Source: Lycium barbarum
Lineage: Eukaryota; Streptophyta; Magnoliopsida; Solanales; Solanaceae
NCBI RefSeq assembly: GCF_019175385.1
Contig: NC_083346.1
Location: 60,727,821 to 60,791,820 of the forward strand
Direction: 5' to 3'
DNA: 64,000 nt
The number at the start of each line of letters is the position of its first letter. Position 1 is the first letter of the stretch. Position numbers and translations under genes: made by a program. A model generated the notes under the pieces. That model was not told the DNA's origin and ran no database searches. It saw nothing but the letters and a program-made list of their open reading frames with translations. Of this stretch, positions 47,095-57,777 are shown piece by piece.

Positions 47095-47106
47095 TGGTAT
47101 CAGAGC
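47095..47106 (+). promoter_or_regulatory. Primer binding site of element G
   Basis: TGGTATCAGAGC, perfect initiator tRNA-Met complement, four bases after the LTR. Confidence 0.95.
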
Positions 47107-47294
47107 AGTTCGTCCTAGGAAGTGTCTACGAGCCGTGTCTAGTAGAGTCTTGTTTATGGTGTGTTGCGCGCTATATCAATAAACAAGAGGCTACAGGGTA
47201 TTTAGGAAAATGACCATCTTTCTTTTTACTAGATCGTGCGATAGAGCCATGCATAGGATTTTACCCTTCCCTAAAAGTGCATTGTGATTTCAGA

Positions 47295-48470
47295 ATGCCG
47301 CCGAAAGGAAAAGCTACAGCTGCCCAGAAAGACAAAGCTACGACGAAGAAGCGGGCAGAAAGGGAGCCTCCGGCGAATGTAGAGGAAAGTTAATCACAAA
47401 ATGAGGCCTCGCCTAATGTAGGAGAGCAGGGAGGAGCCTCAGTCCCAATTCCTCCGCCAGTTGCTTTGGGTCAACAAGTGACTGAGGCCATACACCTACT
47501 GACACAATTGGTTGCCGCCCAGGCACAGCGGCCGAATGCGGGCCCGAGTGACCGTTCCGCCAGTATGAGAGCCCATGATTTCTTGACTTTAAATCCTCCG
47601 GAATTTTTCGGGTCGAAGCCGGATGAGGACCCCCAAGGCTTTGTTGATGAGATGTTGAGGACGCTGACACTTATGCATGCTTCTGAGACCGAATCGGTAG
47701 AGTTGGCCTCTTATAGACTTAGCGATGTGGCGGTGCTATGGTACAAAAATTGGATGATATCAAGAGGAGAGAATGCACCACCTCCCGTTTGGTAAGAATT
47801 TGTGGATGCCTTTATTCGTCATTACATGCCGCCTGAGGTCCGCCGAGCTAGAGCGGACAGGTTCTTGAATTTAAAGCAAGGGAGCATGAGTGCTCGAGAG
47901 TATAGTATGCAGTTCAATTCGTTGGCCAGATATGCTCCAACTATGGTGGCCGACATGGGAGATAGAGTCTACATATTTGTGAGTGGTTTAGGACCCCACT
48001 TGTTTAGAGATTGTTTGACGGCCTCTTTACAAGATGGAATGGATATTTCCTGGATACAGGCTCACGCTTAAAATCTTGAAGAACGACAACAACATCAAAG
48101 GAGTGAGCGTGACGGTGATAGGAAACAAGGTAAGAGGGATAGATCGATGGGAGTGAGTAGCGAGTATAGAGGGGGGACCGAGGCAGACGCACTCTAGGCA
48201 CTCAGGTCAGTCAGCGACCAGTGCGCCTCCCAGGTTCTCAGACAGGAGGTCCGATCGTTCTTTCCAGTCGGGACAAGGCCAGAGTTCGAGGGCCTCCGAT
48301 TTTCAGTTCAAGGGACATTTTAGCTAGAGGAGGCCCCCAGTACCGTGGTGTATCCAGTGCAGTAAATTACATTCCGGACAGTGTCATCAGGGTACCGATG
48401 CTTGTTATGCCTGTGGGCAAGTTGGTCACATGATGAGGGATTGCCCTTCGGTGAGAGATAGAGCAGGGAC
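47295..48470 (+). pseudogene. gag of element G
   Basis: ATG at 47295 begins MPPKGKATAAQKDK, as in H and I. Capsid-like sequence runs in the same frame (VTEAIHLLTQLVAAQ, LNPPEFFGSKPDEDPQGF, ELASYRLSDVAVLWY). Stops interrupt it: TAA at ~47391, TAA at 47793-47795 and TAA at 48069-48071. A frameshift between 48110 and 48400 puts the CCHC knuckle (CYACGQVGHMMRDC, 48403-48444) in another frame. At least two stops are CAA or CAG changed to TAA. Confidence 0.9.
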
Positions 48471-49000
48471 TCAGCCCACAGGTTCAGCAGCGGGTTCCTC
48501 TTCAGTGCGTCCGACAGCATAGACTTCTCAGACTACAACAGGTAGAGGCAGAGGCAGAGGAGGAGCATCTACTTCAGGAGTTGTTCAGCCCCGCGTATAT
48601 GCTTTGGCAGGGCGACAGGATCTTGAATCCTCCCCCGATGTTGTCACAGGTACCTTGACTATATTTTCCCGAAAGGTATATGCTTTGATTGATCCGGGTT
48701 CTACTTTCTCTTATGTTACCCCATATGTTGCTAATTGTATCGGGGTGGAACCCGAGCCGATTAAACCTTTCGAGGTGTTCACCCCGGTTGGTGATCCCGT
48801 AATAGCGAGACAAGTATATAAGAATTGTGTAGTCATTATAGGTGACCGACAAACAAGGGCCGATTTGATTGAACTGGAAATGATAGACTTCGACGTAATA
48901 ATGGGTATGGATTGGTTAGTGTCGTGTTACGCAAATGTTGATTGCCGAACGAAAATGGTTCGATTCCAGTTTCCGGAAGAGCCCGTACTTGAATGGAAGG
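48471..49000 (+). pseudogene. Protease domain of element G
   Basis: Part of the open frame 48604-49419. The catalytic region reads LIDPGSTFSYVTPY and the flap/C-terminal part FDVIMGMDWLVSCYANVDC. It would cut the polyprotein within the particle. The frame itself is open here. Confidence 0.9.
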
Positions 49001-49382
49001 GTAATACAGCATCCCCTAAGGGTAGGTTTATTTCCTACCTCAAGGCGAGAAAGATGATAGCCAAGGGCTATATTTATCATCTAGTTCGGGTTCATGATAC
49101 GGAGGCAAGGCCACCAGTTTTCCAATCTGTCCCGGTAGTAAATGAATTTCAAGATGTATTCCCGGATGAACTTCTAGGTCTTCCTCCAGAAAGGGAAATT
49201 GACTTTTCTATCGATGTATTACCAGACACCGAGCCTATTTCTATTCCCCCTTATCGAATGGCTCCGGCAGAACAGAAAGAGCTAAAAGCACAGCTAAAAG
49301 ATTTACTTGAGAAGGGGTTTATAAGACCCAGTTCATCGTCGTGGGGAGCACCAATCTTGTTCGTAAAGAAGAAAGACGTAGT
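49001..49382 (+). pseudogene. RT N-terminal part of element G (palm lost)
   Basis: The frame continues with [35 protein letters not shown] and GAPILFVKKKD. It then breaks at ~49378 and joins directly to RT thumb sequence. The missing ~550 bases (compare H, 56240-56788) include the whole palm with the FIDD catalytic motif, so this copy cannot reverse-transcribe. Confidence 0.92.
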
Positions 49383-51539
49383 ATTCTGGGTTTGGCAGTT
49401 TATTATCGAAGATTCGTAGAGGGCTTTTCATCTATTTCATCCCCGTTAACGAAGCTAACCCAGAAGTCAGCGAAATTTCAGTGGAATGATGCTTCTGAGC
49501 GTAGTTTCCAAGAGCTAAAAGATAGATTAACCTCAACTCCAGTGTTAACACTTCCAGAAGGACTGGATGGCTATGTCGTGTATTGTGACGCTTCCGGTGT
49601 GGGACTAGGATATGTGCTGATGCAGCATGGCAAGGTTATTACATATGCTTCGAGACAGTTGCGGAAACATGAACAGAATTATCCGACTCATGATCTCGAA
49701 TTGGCTGCGGTTATTCATGCCTTAAAGATATGGAGGCATTATCTGTACGATGTGCACGTCGATATCTATATAGATCACAAGAGTCTTCAACATATTTTTA
49801 AGCAGAAGGAGTTGCACCTACGCCAGAGGCGGTGGTTGGAATTGTTGAAGGATTATGCCGTGAATATTTTATACCACCCCGGGAAAGCGAATGTGGTAAC
49901 AGACGCGCTTAGCCGTCGATCAATGGGCAGTTTAAGTGAAGTCCCTTCAGAAAAGAAAGAAATGGTTCGTGAGCTCTATCAACTAGCAAATCTTGGGGTA
50001 CGTGTAATTGATTCGGGTAAGGCAGGAATTAGTGTTAATGATCCTGCAGTCTCGCCCTCTTATGCGGAGATAAAAGAACGCCAGTACGAAGATCCACAGA
50101 TGTGTCATCACAGGGATGTATCCTGTGGGAAAGAGAAGTCTCCATTTGCAGTGTCCATAGATGGGGTTCTTAGATACCGAGACAGACTGTGTGTACCGGA
50201 TGTGGCAAAATTACGCCAGCGAATTTTAGAGGAAGCGCACCATTCTCGGTATTCCATCCATCCATGTACGACCAAAATGTATCATGAACTTAAACTGCTA
50301 TATTGGTGGGATGGCATGAAACGAGACATAGCAGATTTCGTGGCGCAATGTCCGAACTGCCAACAGGTGAAAGCAGAACATCAGAAGCCAGGGGGCTTAT
50401 TGCAAGCAATGGATATTCCTACCTTGAAATGGGAGGAGATTAATATGGATTTTATTGTGGGATTACCCCGCTCCCGAGGAAGATATGATTCTATATGGGT
50501 GATCGTGGACAGGCTCACGAAAGCAGCTCATTTCCTCCCAGTTAGAACCATGTATTCGGCAGAAGACTATGCCAGGTTGGATCTAAAAGAAATTGTGCCA
50601 CTTCATGGAATTCCTTTGACCATTATTACAGACAGAGGGGTACAGTTTACAGCTAAGTTTTGGAAATCTTTTCAAGAAGGGTTAGGTACTCAAGTCAAAT
50701 TCAGCACAACATTTCATCCACAAACTGACGGACAAGCCGAGCGCACCATTCAGACCTTGGAGGATATGCTCCGAGCATGTGTGTTAGATTTTGGGGGTAG
50801 TTGGGATGAGCATTTACCCCTTATCGAATTTGCTTATAACAATAGCTACCATTCCGGTATTCAAATGGCCCCGTATGAAGCCTTATATGGAAGAAAATGC
50901 AGATCTCCAATTCGATGGTTTGAAACCGGAGAAGTACAATTGATAGGCCCCCACTTGATCCAACAAGCAGTTGAAAAGGTTAAAGTGATTCGAGTCCGAC
51001 TGTTAACAGCTCAAAGTCGCCAAAAGTCTTATGCGGACAACCGCCGATGAGATTTAGAATTCCAGGTAAATGACTGGGTAATTCTGAAGGTATCGCCAAT
51101 GAAAGGGGTGATGAGATTTGGCAAAAAAGGGAAGTTGAGTCCAAGATACATCGGACCTTATAAAATTGTCCGTAAGGTGGGACAGGTAGCATATGAATTG
51201 GACCTACCTTCGGAGCTTGAATCAGTCCATCCGGTGTTCCATGTTTCGATGCTCCGCAGGTCTATCGGGGATCCTACAAGAATAGTCCCGGTTGACGATG
51301 TGCAGGTGACAGAGAAGCTGACATATGAAGAAGTACCTATTGCCATTTTAGATAGATAGGTGCGACAACTCCGAAATAAAGAAGTCGCTTCGGTCAAGGT
51401 TCGATGGCGAAACAACAACCGGGAAGAAATGACTTGGGAAGCGGAAGAAAAGATGAAAGCCAAATACCCGCATTTATTCCAACCCGCCCGGAAGGGATTC
51501 AAGATGAAACGTCGAAGATGTAAGGTATGTACACTTTAG
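49383..51539 (+). pseudogene. RT thumb, RNase H, integrase, chromodomain of G
   Basis: A long frame, open to 51050, begins after the deletion with the thumb ([15 protein letters not shown]). RNase H follows ([36 protein letters not shown]). Then come the integrase zinc domain ([18 protein letters not shown]) and core ([27 protein letters not shown]), with all three acidic residues visible. A TGA at 51048-51050 (CGA expected) and a TAG at 51357-51359 (CAG expected) cut the GPY/F-chromodomain part (LSPRYIGPYKI, WRNNNREEMTWE), which ends at a TAG at 51537-51539. This is the best-preserved integrase in the window. Confidence 0.93.
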
Positions 51540-51690
51540 TATTATGCTTTTAGTCGTGTGTGGCCATGGATGTGTTGATAGTGTGATATAGCCCTGTAAG
51601 GCCATGATATTGTGGGTTGCTGTGACAGGTTGATAGAGTCAAATTACAAAGGAGACTTTGGCAAAAATTTTCTAGAACTCTCGAGTGTCG

Positions 51691-51727
51691 AACATTAGAG
51701 GACGAATGTTCCAAAAGGGGGGAAGAA
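51691..51727 (+). promoter_or_regulatory. Hairpin and polypurine tract of element G
   Basis: AACATTAG-AGGA-CGAATGTT (51691-51710, one mismatch) is followed by AAAAGGGGGGAAGAA (51713-51727), which abuts the 3' LTR. Confidence 0.9.
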
Positions 51728-53029
51728 TGTTACACCTCGGAAATTTTTCCGTACTTGGGTGATGAGTGGAACAATGAAGGGCTTGAGTGTATGATATTTT
51801 ACTAAGTCGGGAATGGCTAATTATGAATTTTTGGAAATAAGGAAGTGGCGGAGAATTTTCAGCTCAGTGGTCGTAAAGGGCACTATACGGCCCGTAAAGT
51901 GATTTACGAACCGTATAGTGCAATCGTCCTCCAACTGTCCAAAAAATTCAAGTTCTGTCAAAGTGTTGAAATGGCTAAAAATGACTTGGAGGACGGCCCG
52001 TAAACTGGTTTACGGACCGTAAACCTCGGTCGTAAACTGCCATGTCCCTTAGCCAAACTTTCTGTTTTTGAAATGCTTAAAAACGATCGCGGAGGACGGA
52101 CCGTAAACCACAATACGATCCGTAAACTGTACAGTAAAGTTGTTCTCAAACCTTACGCGTGTGCTACGATAAGATAAGTATTTTACAATGAGTACATTAT
52201 GATGATTATTTTATGATAAGCATGGCATGAGCATTGCATACCGGGCCTAGTTGGCTGGGCAGACACCGCTTCGGCGGGCGGCGATACGGATACACCACGA
52301 CCTCCCGGCGTGGGCAGACACCACTTGTGGGCGGCATGAGATGGTACCCCGGACGCGGGAGGCCTGGATGCGGGCTTATATTACTGATTGTCACACCGTT
52401 CCAACATGGGCGGGCAGCTTGCATATGATGCATACATGTTATGATGATAAGTATGAGTAAGACAGCATGCATTATTCCATTTATGATTATCGGTCAGATC
52501 CATATGCTTTTTATTGATTCTCTCATTATATTATTGATGCCTTTCTTCATTGTTCATGCCTCTCATACTCAGTACAATATTCGTACTGACGTCCCTTCTT
52601 TGGACACTATGTTCATGCCCACAGGTAGACAGGGAGTCGAGCTTGATCCAGATACTTAGGAGCTGTCAGCTGTTGAGAGCACTCCATTGTTCGGAGGTGC
52701 TTATGATTTCTCTTTGGTATATATGTGTATATATTTTGGGCACGACGGAGTCTTGTTCCGTCTATGTATTCATTATGACAGTAGAGGCTCGTAGATGCGT
52801 AGTGTGGGTCAGGTGGTCCCAAAAGGTCCTATTATTATGTATATATTATTTTGATGGCCGAGAGGCATATGTATATAAAGTACTTATGTTTTGATACAAA
52901 TTATGTTTCCTATACTTTCATGCGTAAAACTTGCAAAAGATCATTAAATGAGTAAAATGAGTAGTAGAGTGAGCGGTGCTCGGTATCTAGCTCCGGGTAC
53001 CCGTCGCGGCCCCTAGTTGGGTCATGACA
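51728..53029 (+). mobile_element. 3' LTR of element G, internally deleted
   Basis: It starts like the 5' LTR; at ~52130, in the TTACGGxCCGTA cluster, it skips to sequence equivalent to ~46222 and continues to GGGTCATGACA. About 1 kb is absent. It keeps the hairpin ladder (52252-52347) and double hairpin (52568-52608). Confidence 0.92.
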
Positions 53030-53034
53030 GTAAG
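53030..53034. repeat. Target site duplication, right of element G
   Basis: GTAAG, identical to 44758-44762. Confidence 0.93.
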
Positions 53035-53924
53035 TTTATGATATACCTATGCAATGTATGAAAATATTAAGTTTATGATTGATTATGTGACGATACGATT
53101 CCACCGCGCCTAGTTGGCCGGGCATGTCACCGCAAAGGTGGGCTGCATACGATTCCACCGTGCCTAAATAGCCGAGCATGTCACCGCTAAGGCAGGCTGC
53201 TAGGTTTACATTGAGCCTAGAGGGCCGGGCATGATCACCACTAGTGGGCGGCATATGATGGTTACCCGGACGCGGGTTAACGATGATGATTATGATGCGA
53301 TGATATATGCGCTATGATGATACACGTACTATGACTATATATGTATACGATATATGTATGAAATGTATTCACCCGTAAAACTCACATAGGTTATATCTTC
53401 ATCCTATGGCTTATTATTCTTTCATTATGTTCATTTCATTCATGTCTTACATACTCAGTACAATGTTCGTACTGACGTCCATTTTCTTTGGACGTTGTGT
53501 TCATGCCCACAGGTAGACAGGGAGGTGGTCCAGACTCGTAGGAGCTGTTAGCTGACTTGAGAGCACTCCATTGTTCCGGAGGTGCTATTTGGTTTATTCT
53601 TTTGTGTATATATATGTATATGTATTTCAGGCACGACGGGGTCTTGTCCCGTCCATTTGTCTAGTACTTTAGTAGAGGCTCGTAGATATGAATGTGTGGG
53701 TAGTATGGTCTCACGATGCTACTATGGTGTATGTATTATTATTTTGATAGCCGAAGGGCTTATGCATATAAAAGTAATTATGTTTCCAAACGAGAAAAGA
53801 TTTTCTATGATTTGAGTATGAATTTGATAAAAGAAACGCTTAATGAGTATGATAAGTAAGGGAATGCATGGTGCACGGTGGTTAGCCCCGGGTACCCGTC
53901 ATGGCTCCTAGCCGGGTCGTGACA
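53035..53924 (+). mobile_element. 5' LTR of element H, second part
   Basis: The continuation of 43082-44762 after G ends GCCGGGTCGTGACA. It carries a longer version of the hairpin ladder (53100-53260) with a duplicated first unit, and the double hairpin (53457-53498). Confidence 0.9.
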
Positions 53925-53928
53925 AAAG

Positions 53929-53940
53929 TGGTATCAAAGC
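53929..53940 (+). promoter_or_regulatory. Primer binding site of element H
   Basis: TGGTATCAAAGC, one mismatch from the initiator tRNA-Met complement, four bases after the LTR. Confidence 0.9.
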
Positions 53941-54131
53941 AGTTCAGTCCTAGGAAGTGTCTACGAGTCGTGTCTTGTATAGTCTTGATTATGGTGTGTT
54001 GTACGCCACACTAATAAACAAGAGGCTACAGGGCATTTAGGAAAAATGACCAGCTTTCATCTTAAGAGATCGTGCGATAGAGCTGTATTATAAAATTTTC
54101 TCCTCCCTAATAGTGTTCTATGATTTCAGAA

Positions 54132-55320
54132 ATGCCGCCAAAGGGAAAAGCTAAAACCGCCCAGAAGGGCAAGACTACAATGAAAAGTCGGGTAGAAAGA
54201 GAGCCGCCAATGAATGTTGAAGAGGGAGAGTCACATAATGAGGCTCTATCTAATACTTCCTCCACCCCGCCCAATGTAGAAGGACAATGACGAGCTTCAG
54301 CTCCAGTCCCTCCACCGGTTGCTTTGGGTGAACAAGTGACCGAAACTATCCATCTATTGACACAGTTAGTTGCCGCCCAGGCACAGCGGCAGAATGTGGG
54401 TCCAAGTGATCGGGCAGCCAGCACCAGAGCCCGTGATTTTATGAGTTTGAATCCTACGGAGATTTTCGGGTCAAAGCCGAATAAAGACCCACAAGGTTTT
54501 ATTAATGAGATGTTGAGAACATTGAGGATTATTCATGCCTCCGAAACGGAATCTGTGGAGTTGGCATCTTATAGACTCCGAGATGTGGCGGTATTGTGGT
54601 ACAATAATTGGCTAGCATCAAGAAACGAAAATGCGCCTCCTCCCGTGTAGCAAGAATTTGTAGATGCTTTTATCTGCCACTATTTTCCACCTGAGGTCCG
54701 CCGAGCTAGAGCGGATAGATTTTTAAATTTGAAGTAAGGAAATATGAGTGCCCGGGAGTATAGCCTTCAATTTAATTCCTTGGCAAGATATGCCCCAACT
54801 ATGGTGGTGACATGGGAGATAGAGCGCATCGCTTTATGAGTGGCTGAGGGCCACATTTGTTCAAGGATTGCTTGACGGCTTCGTTACAAGATGGGATGGA
54901 TATTTCCCGAATATAAGCCCATGCCGAGAATTTAGAAGGACAACAACCTCCGCAAAGGGGTGATCGTGATATCGATAGAAGGCAAAGCAAGAGGGATAGA
55001 TCTATGAGGGCAGGCAGTGATTATAGACGGGGATCAAGGCAGACACATTCTAGACACTCAGGCCAGTCAGTGACTAGTGCGCCTCCACGATTTACGGGTA
55101 GGAGATTTGATCGCTCCTTTCCTTCAGGACAGGGTCAGAGTTCGAGAGCTTCGGGTTCTCAGTTTGGGGGTGATCATAGTCAGAGGAGACCACCAGTACC
55201 GCGATGTAGTTAGTGCGGTAAATTACGTTCGGGGTTATGTCACCAGGGTACAGACGCTTGCTATGTTTGTGGACAGACTGGGCATTTGATGCGAGATTGT
55301 CCCTCGAGGTATGAGAGAGG
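54132..55320 (+). pseudogene. gag of element H
   Basis: ATG at 54132 starts MPPKGKAKTAQKGK. Capsid-like sequence is in the same frame (VTETIHLLTQLVAAQ, LNPTEIFGSKPNKDPQGF). Stops: TGA at ~54288, TAG at 54648 (Trp codon in G), TAA at ~54735. A deletion at ~54807 shifts frame. The basic linker (55004-55213) and the CCHC knuckle CYVCGQTGHLMRDC (55258-55299) are readable in other frames. Confidence 0.88.
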
Positions 55321-55414
55321 TGGGGCTCAGCCCACAGGGTCAGCAGCTAGTTCTTCTTCAGTGCGCCCGGTAGGGCAGACTCCCCAGATTTCAGCAGGTC
55401 GAGGTAGAGGCAGA

Positions 55415-55429
55415 GGGGGGGGGGGGGGG
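55415..55429 (+). repeat. 15-base G run in H gag-pol linker
   Basis: Relatives have GAGGGGGAGC or GAGGAGGAGC here; H has fifteen G in a row, so it is a slippage expansion that also shifts the frame between knuckle and protease. Confidence 0.85.
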
Positions 55430-55439
55430 CATCTACTTC

Positions 55440-55900
55440 ATGTGCCACTCAGCTCCGTGTATACACTTTAGCCGGACCACAGGATCTTGAGTCCTCCCCG
55501 GATGTGGTTACAGGTACATTATCCATATTTTCCCATAATGTGTATGCATTGATAGATCCAGGTTCTACTCTATCTTATATTACTCCATATGTTGTTGGCC
55601 GTATTGGGGTGAAACCTGAGCCAATAAAACCTTTTGAGGTATCTACTCTGGTTGATGATCCCGTGATAGCTAGACGAGTGTATAAAAATTGTGTAATTGT
55701 GATATGCGACCGCCAGACTAAAGCTGATTTAATTAAGCTAGAAATGTTAGATTTCGATGCGATTATGGGTATGGATTGGTTGGCCTCCTCTTATGCTAAT
55801 GTTGATTGACGAATGAAAGTGGTTCGATTTACATTTACGATAGAGCCCGTGCTTGAATGGAAGGGTAATACAGCATCTCCAAGAGAGGTTTATTTCGTAC
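55440..55900 (+). pseudogene. Protease domain of element H
   Basis: Open frame 55504-55809 shows LIDPGSTLSYITPY and FDAIMGMDWLASSYANVD. It ends at a TGA where G and I have a Cys codon. Confidence 0.88.
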
Positions 55901-56850
55901 CTTAAAACAAGAAAGATGATAGCTAAAGGCTATATTTATCACCTAGTCCGAGTATATGACACCGAAGCAAAGTCGCCAGCTTTCCAATCCGTTCCGGTAG
56001 TGAATGAATTCCCGGATGTATTTTCAGATGAACTTCTAGGCCTTCCTCTAGAAAGATAGATTGATTTCGCCATCGATGTGTTGCCGGACACCAAGCCTAT
56101 TTCCATTCCTCCTTATCGAATGGCTCCGGCAGAATTGAGAGAATTAAAGGCACAATTGAAAGACTTGCTTGAAAAAGGGTTTATTAGACCCAGTTCATCG
56201 CTGTGGGGAGCACCAGTCTTGTTCGTGAGAAAGAAAGATGGTTCCCTACGAATGTGAATCGATTATAGGTAGTTGAACAAGGTGATGATAAAGAACAAAT
56301 ATCCTCTCCCAAGGATTGATGATTTGTTTGATCAATTACAGGGTGCCAAGTGGTTTTCTAAAATAGACTTGAGGTCAGGTTATCATCAAGTGAGAGTTAG
56401 AGAAGAAGATATCCACAAAACATCCTTCAGAACGAGATATGGCCATTATGAATTCCGGGTGATGTCGTTTGGGTTGACTAATGCTCCGGCAGTGTTCATG
56501 AATTTGATGAATAATGTATTCAGGCCTCTCTTGGATTTATTTGTGATAGTATTCATTGACAATATTCTGGTATACTCTCGCACAGAATCAGAACACGCAG
56601 ATCATTTACGTATCGTTCTTGGAATTCTTTGAACCCGAGAATTGTATGCAAAATTTTCAAAGTGCGAGTTTTTGCTGAATTCTGTGACATTTCTGGGTCA
56701 CGTTATTTCAGATGATGGTATTCGAGTTGATACTCAGAAAATCGAAGCTGTGAAGACTTAGCCAAGGCCTACGACGCCTACAGAAGTCCGTAGATTTTTG
56801 GGATTGGCAGGTTACTATAGAAGGTTCGTAGAAGGGTTTTCGTCTATTTC
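55901..56850 (+). pseudogene. Reverse transcriptase of element H
   Basis: Readable motifs: [52 protein letters not shown] and [10 protein letters not shown] (56552-56581). In the last, the second catalytic Asp is Asn (GAT to AAT), which alone should abolish polymerase activity. Stops: TAG ~56057, TGA 56255-56257, TAG 56270-56272, TGA ~56631, TAG ~56759. It supplies the palm missing in G and serves as reference for that deletion. Confidence 0.9.
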
Positions 56851-57420
56851 GGCCCCATTAACGAAGATAACCCAGAAGTAAATTAAATTTCAGTGGAATG
56901 ATGCTTGTGAACGCAGCTTCCAAGCGTTAAAGGACAGATTAACCCCAGCTCCAGTCTTAACATTCCCAGAAGGGCCAGATGGCTATGTTGTATATTGTGA
57001 TGCTTTCGGTGTTGGGTTAGGATGTGTGTTAATGCAGCACAGTAGAGTCATTGCTTATGCTTCGAGGCAGCTGCGAAAACATGAAAAGGACTACCCAACT
57101 CATGATCTCGAATTGGCTGCAGTCATTCATGCATTAAAAATGTGGAGACATTACTTGTGTAGTGTGCATGTCGATATCTATACAGATCACAAGAGTCTTC
57201 AGTACATTTTTTTCAAACAAAAGGATTTGAATCTACGGCAGAGGCGGTGGTTAGAGTTATTAAAAGATTATGATGTGAGCATTTTATACCACCCCAGAAA
57301 AGCAAATGTGGTAGCTGATGCGCTTAGCCGCCGATCAATGGGCAGCCTATGTGAAGTTCCTCCAGGAAAGAAAGAGATGATTCATGAGCTCCACCAACTA
57401 GCTAATCTTGGAGTACGTGC
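56851..57420 (+). pseudogene. RNase H domain of element H
   Basis: [36 protein letters not shown] and [12 protein letters not shown] mark the domain. It includes one TAA near 56879. Otherwise the frame from 57026 is open. Confidence 0.88.
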
Positions 57421-57777
57421 AATTGATTCGGGTAGTGTAGGGATTGGTATTAATAATCCCACAGTTTTGTCCCTACATATGGAAGTGAAAGAGCGACAAT
57501 ATGAAGATCCTCAGTTGAGCCATTATAGAGACGTATTTCATGAGAAAGAGAAGTCTCCATTCGAAATCTCCCCAGATGGAATTCTTAGGCAGGCTATGTG
57601 TGTCGAATGTCGCAGAATTGCACCGACGAATTCTAGAAGAAGCCCATTATTCTCGGTATTCCATTTACCCAGGTGCAACAAAGATGTATCACAATCTCAA
57701 ATTGATATATTGGTGGGATGGCATGAAGAGGGATATAGCAAAATTTGTAGCCCAATGTCCAAATTGTCAGCAAGTGA
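57421..57777 (+). pseudogene. Integrase N-terminus of element H, cut off
   Basis: After a frameshift near 57590 the zinc-binding domain appears ([34 protein letters not shown]). All homology stops right after CQQVK, at ~57777, where an unrelated LTR begins. Core, chromodomain, polypurine tract and 3' LTR of H are absent from the window. Confidence 0.88.

Larger units (their letters stand above)
44763..53029 (+). mobile_element. Element G: complete gypsy chromovirus with broken genes
   Basis: Both LTRs, primer site, polypurine tract and a 5-bp target duplication (GTAAG) are present. Gene order is gag, protease, RT (palm deleted), RNase H, integrase, chromodomain. The 3' LTR has an internal deletion of about 1 kb compared with the 5' LTR; otherwise the LTRs are nearly identical by eye, so the insertion is fairly young. 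It is inserted in the 5' LTR of H. Confidence 0.95.
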
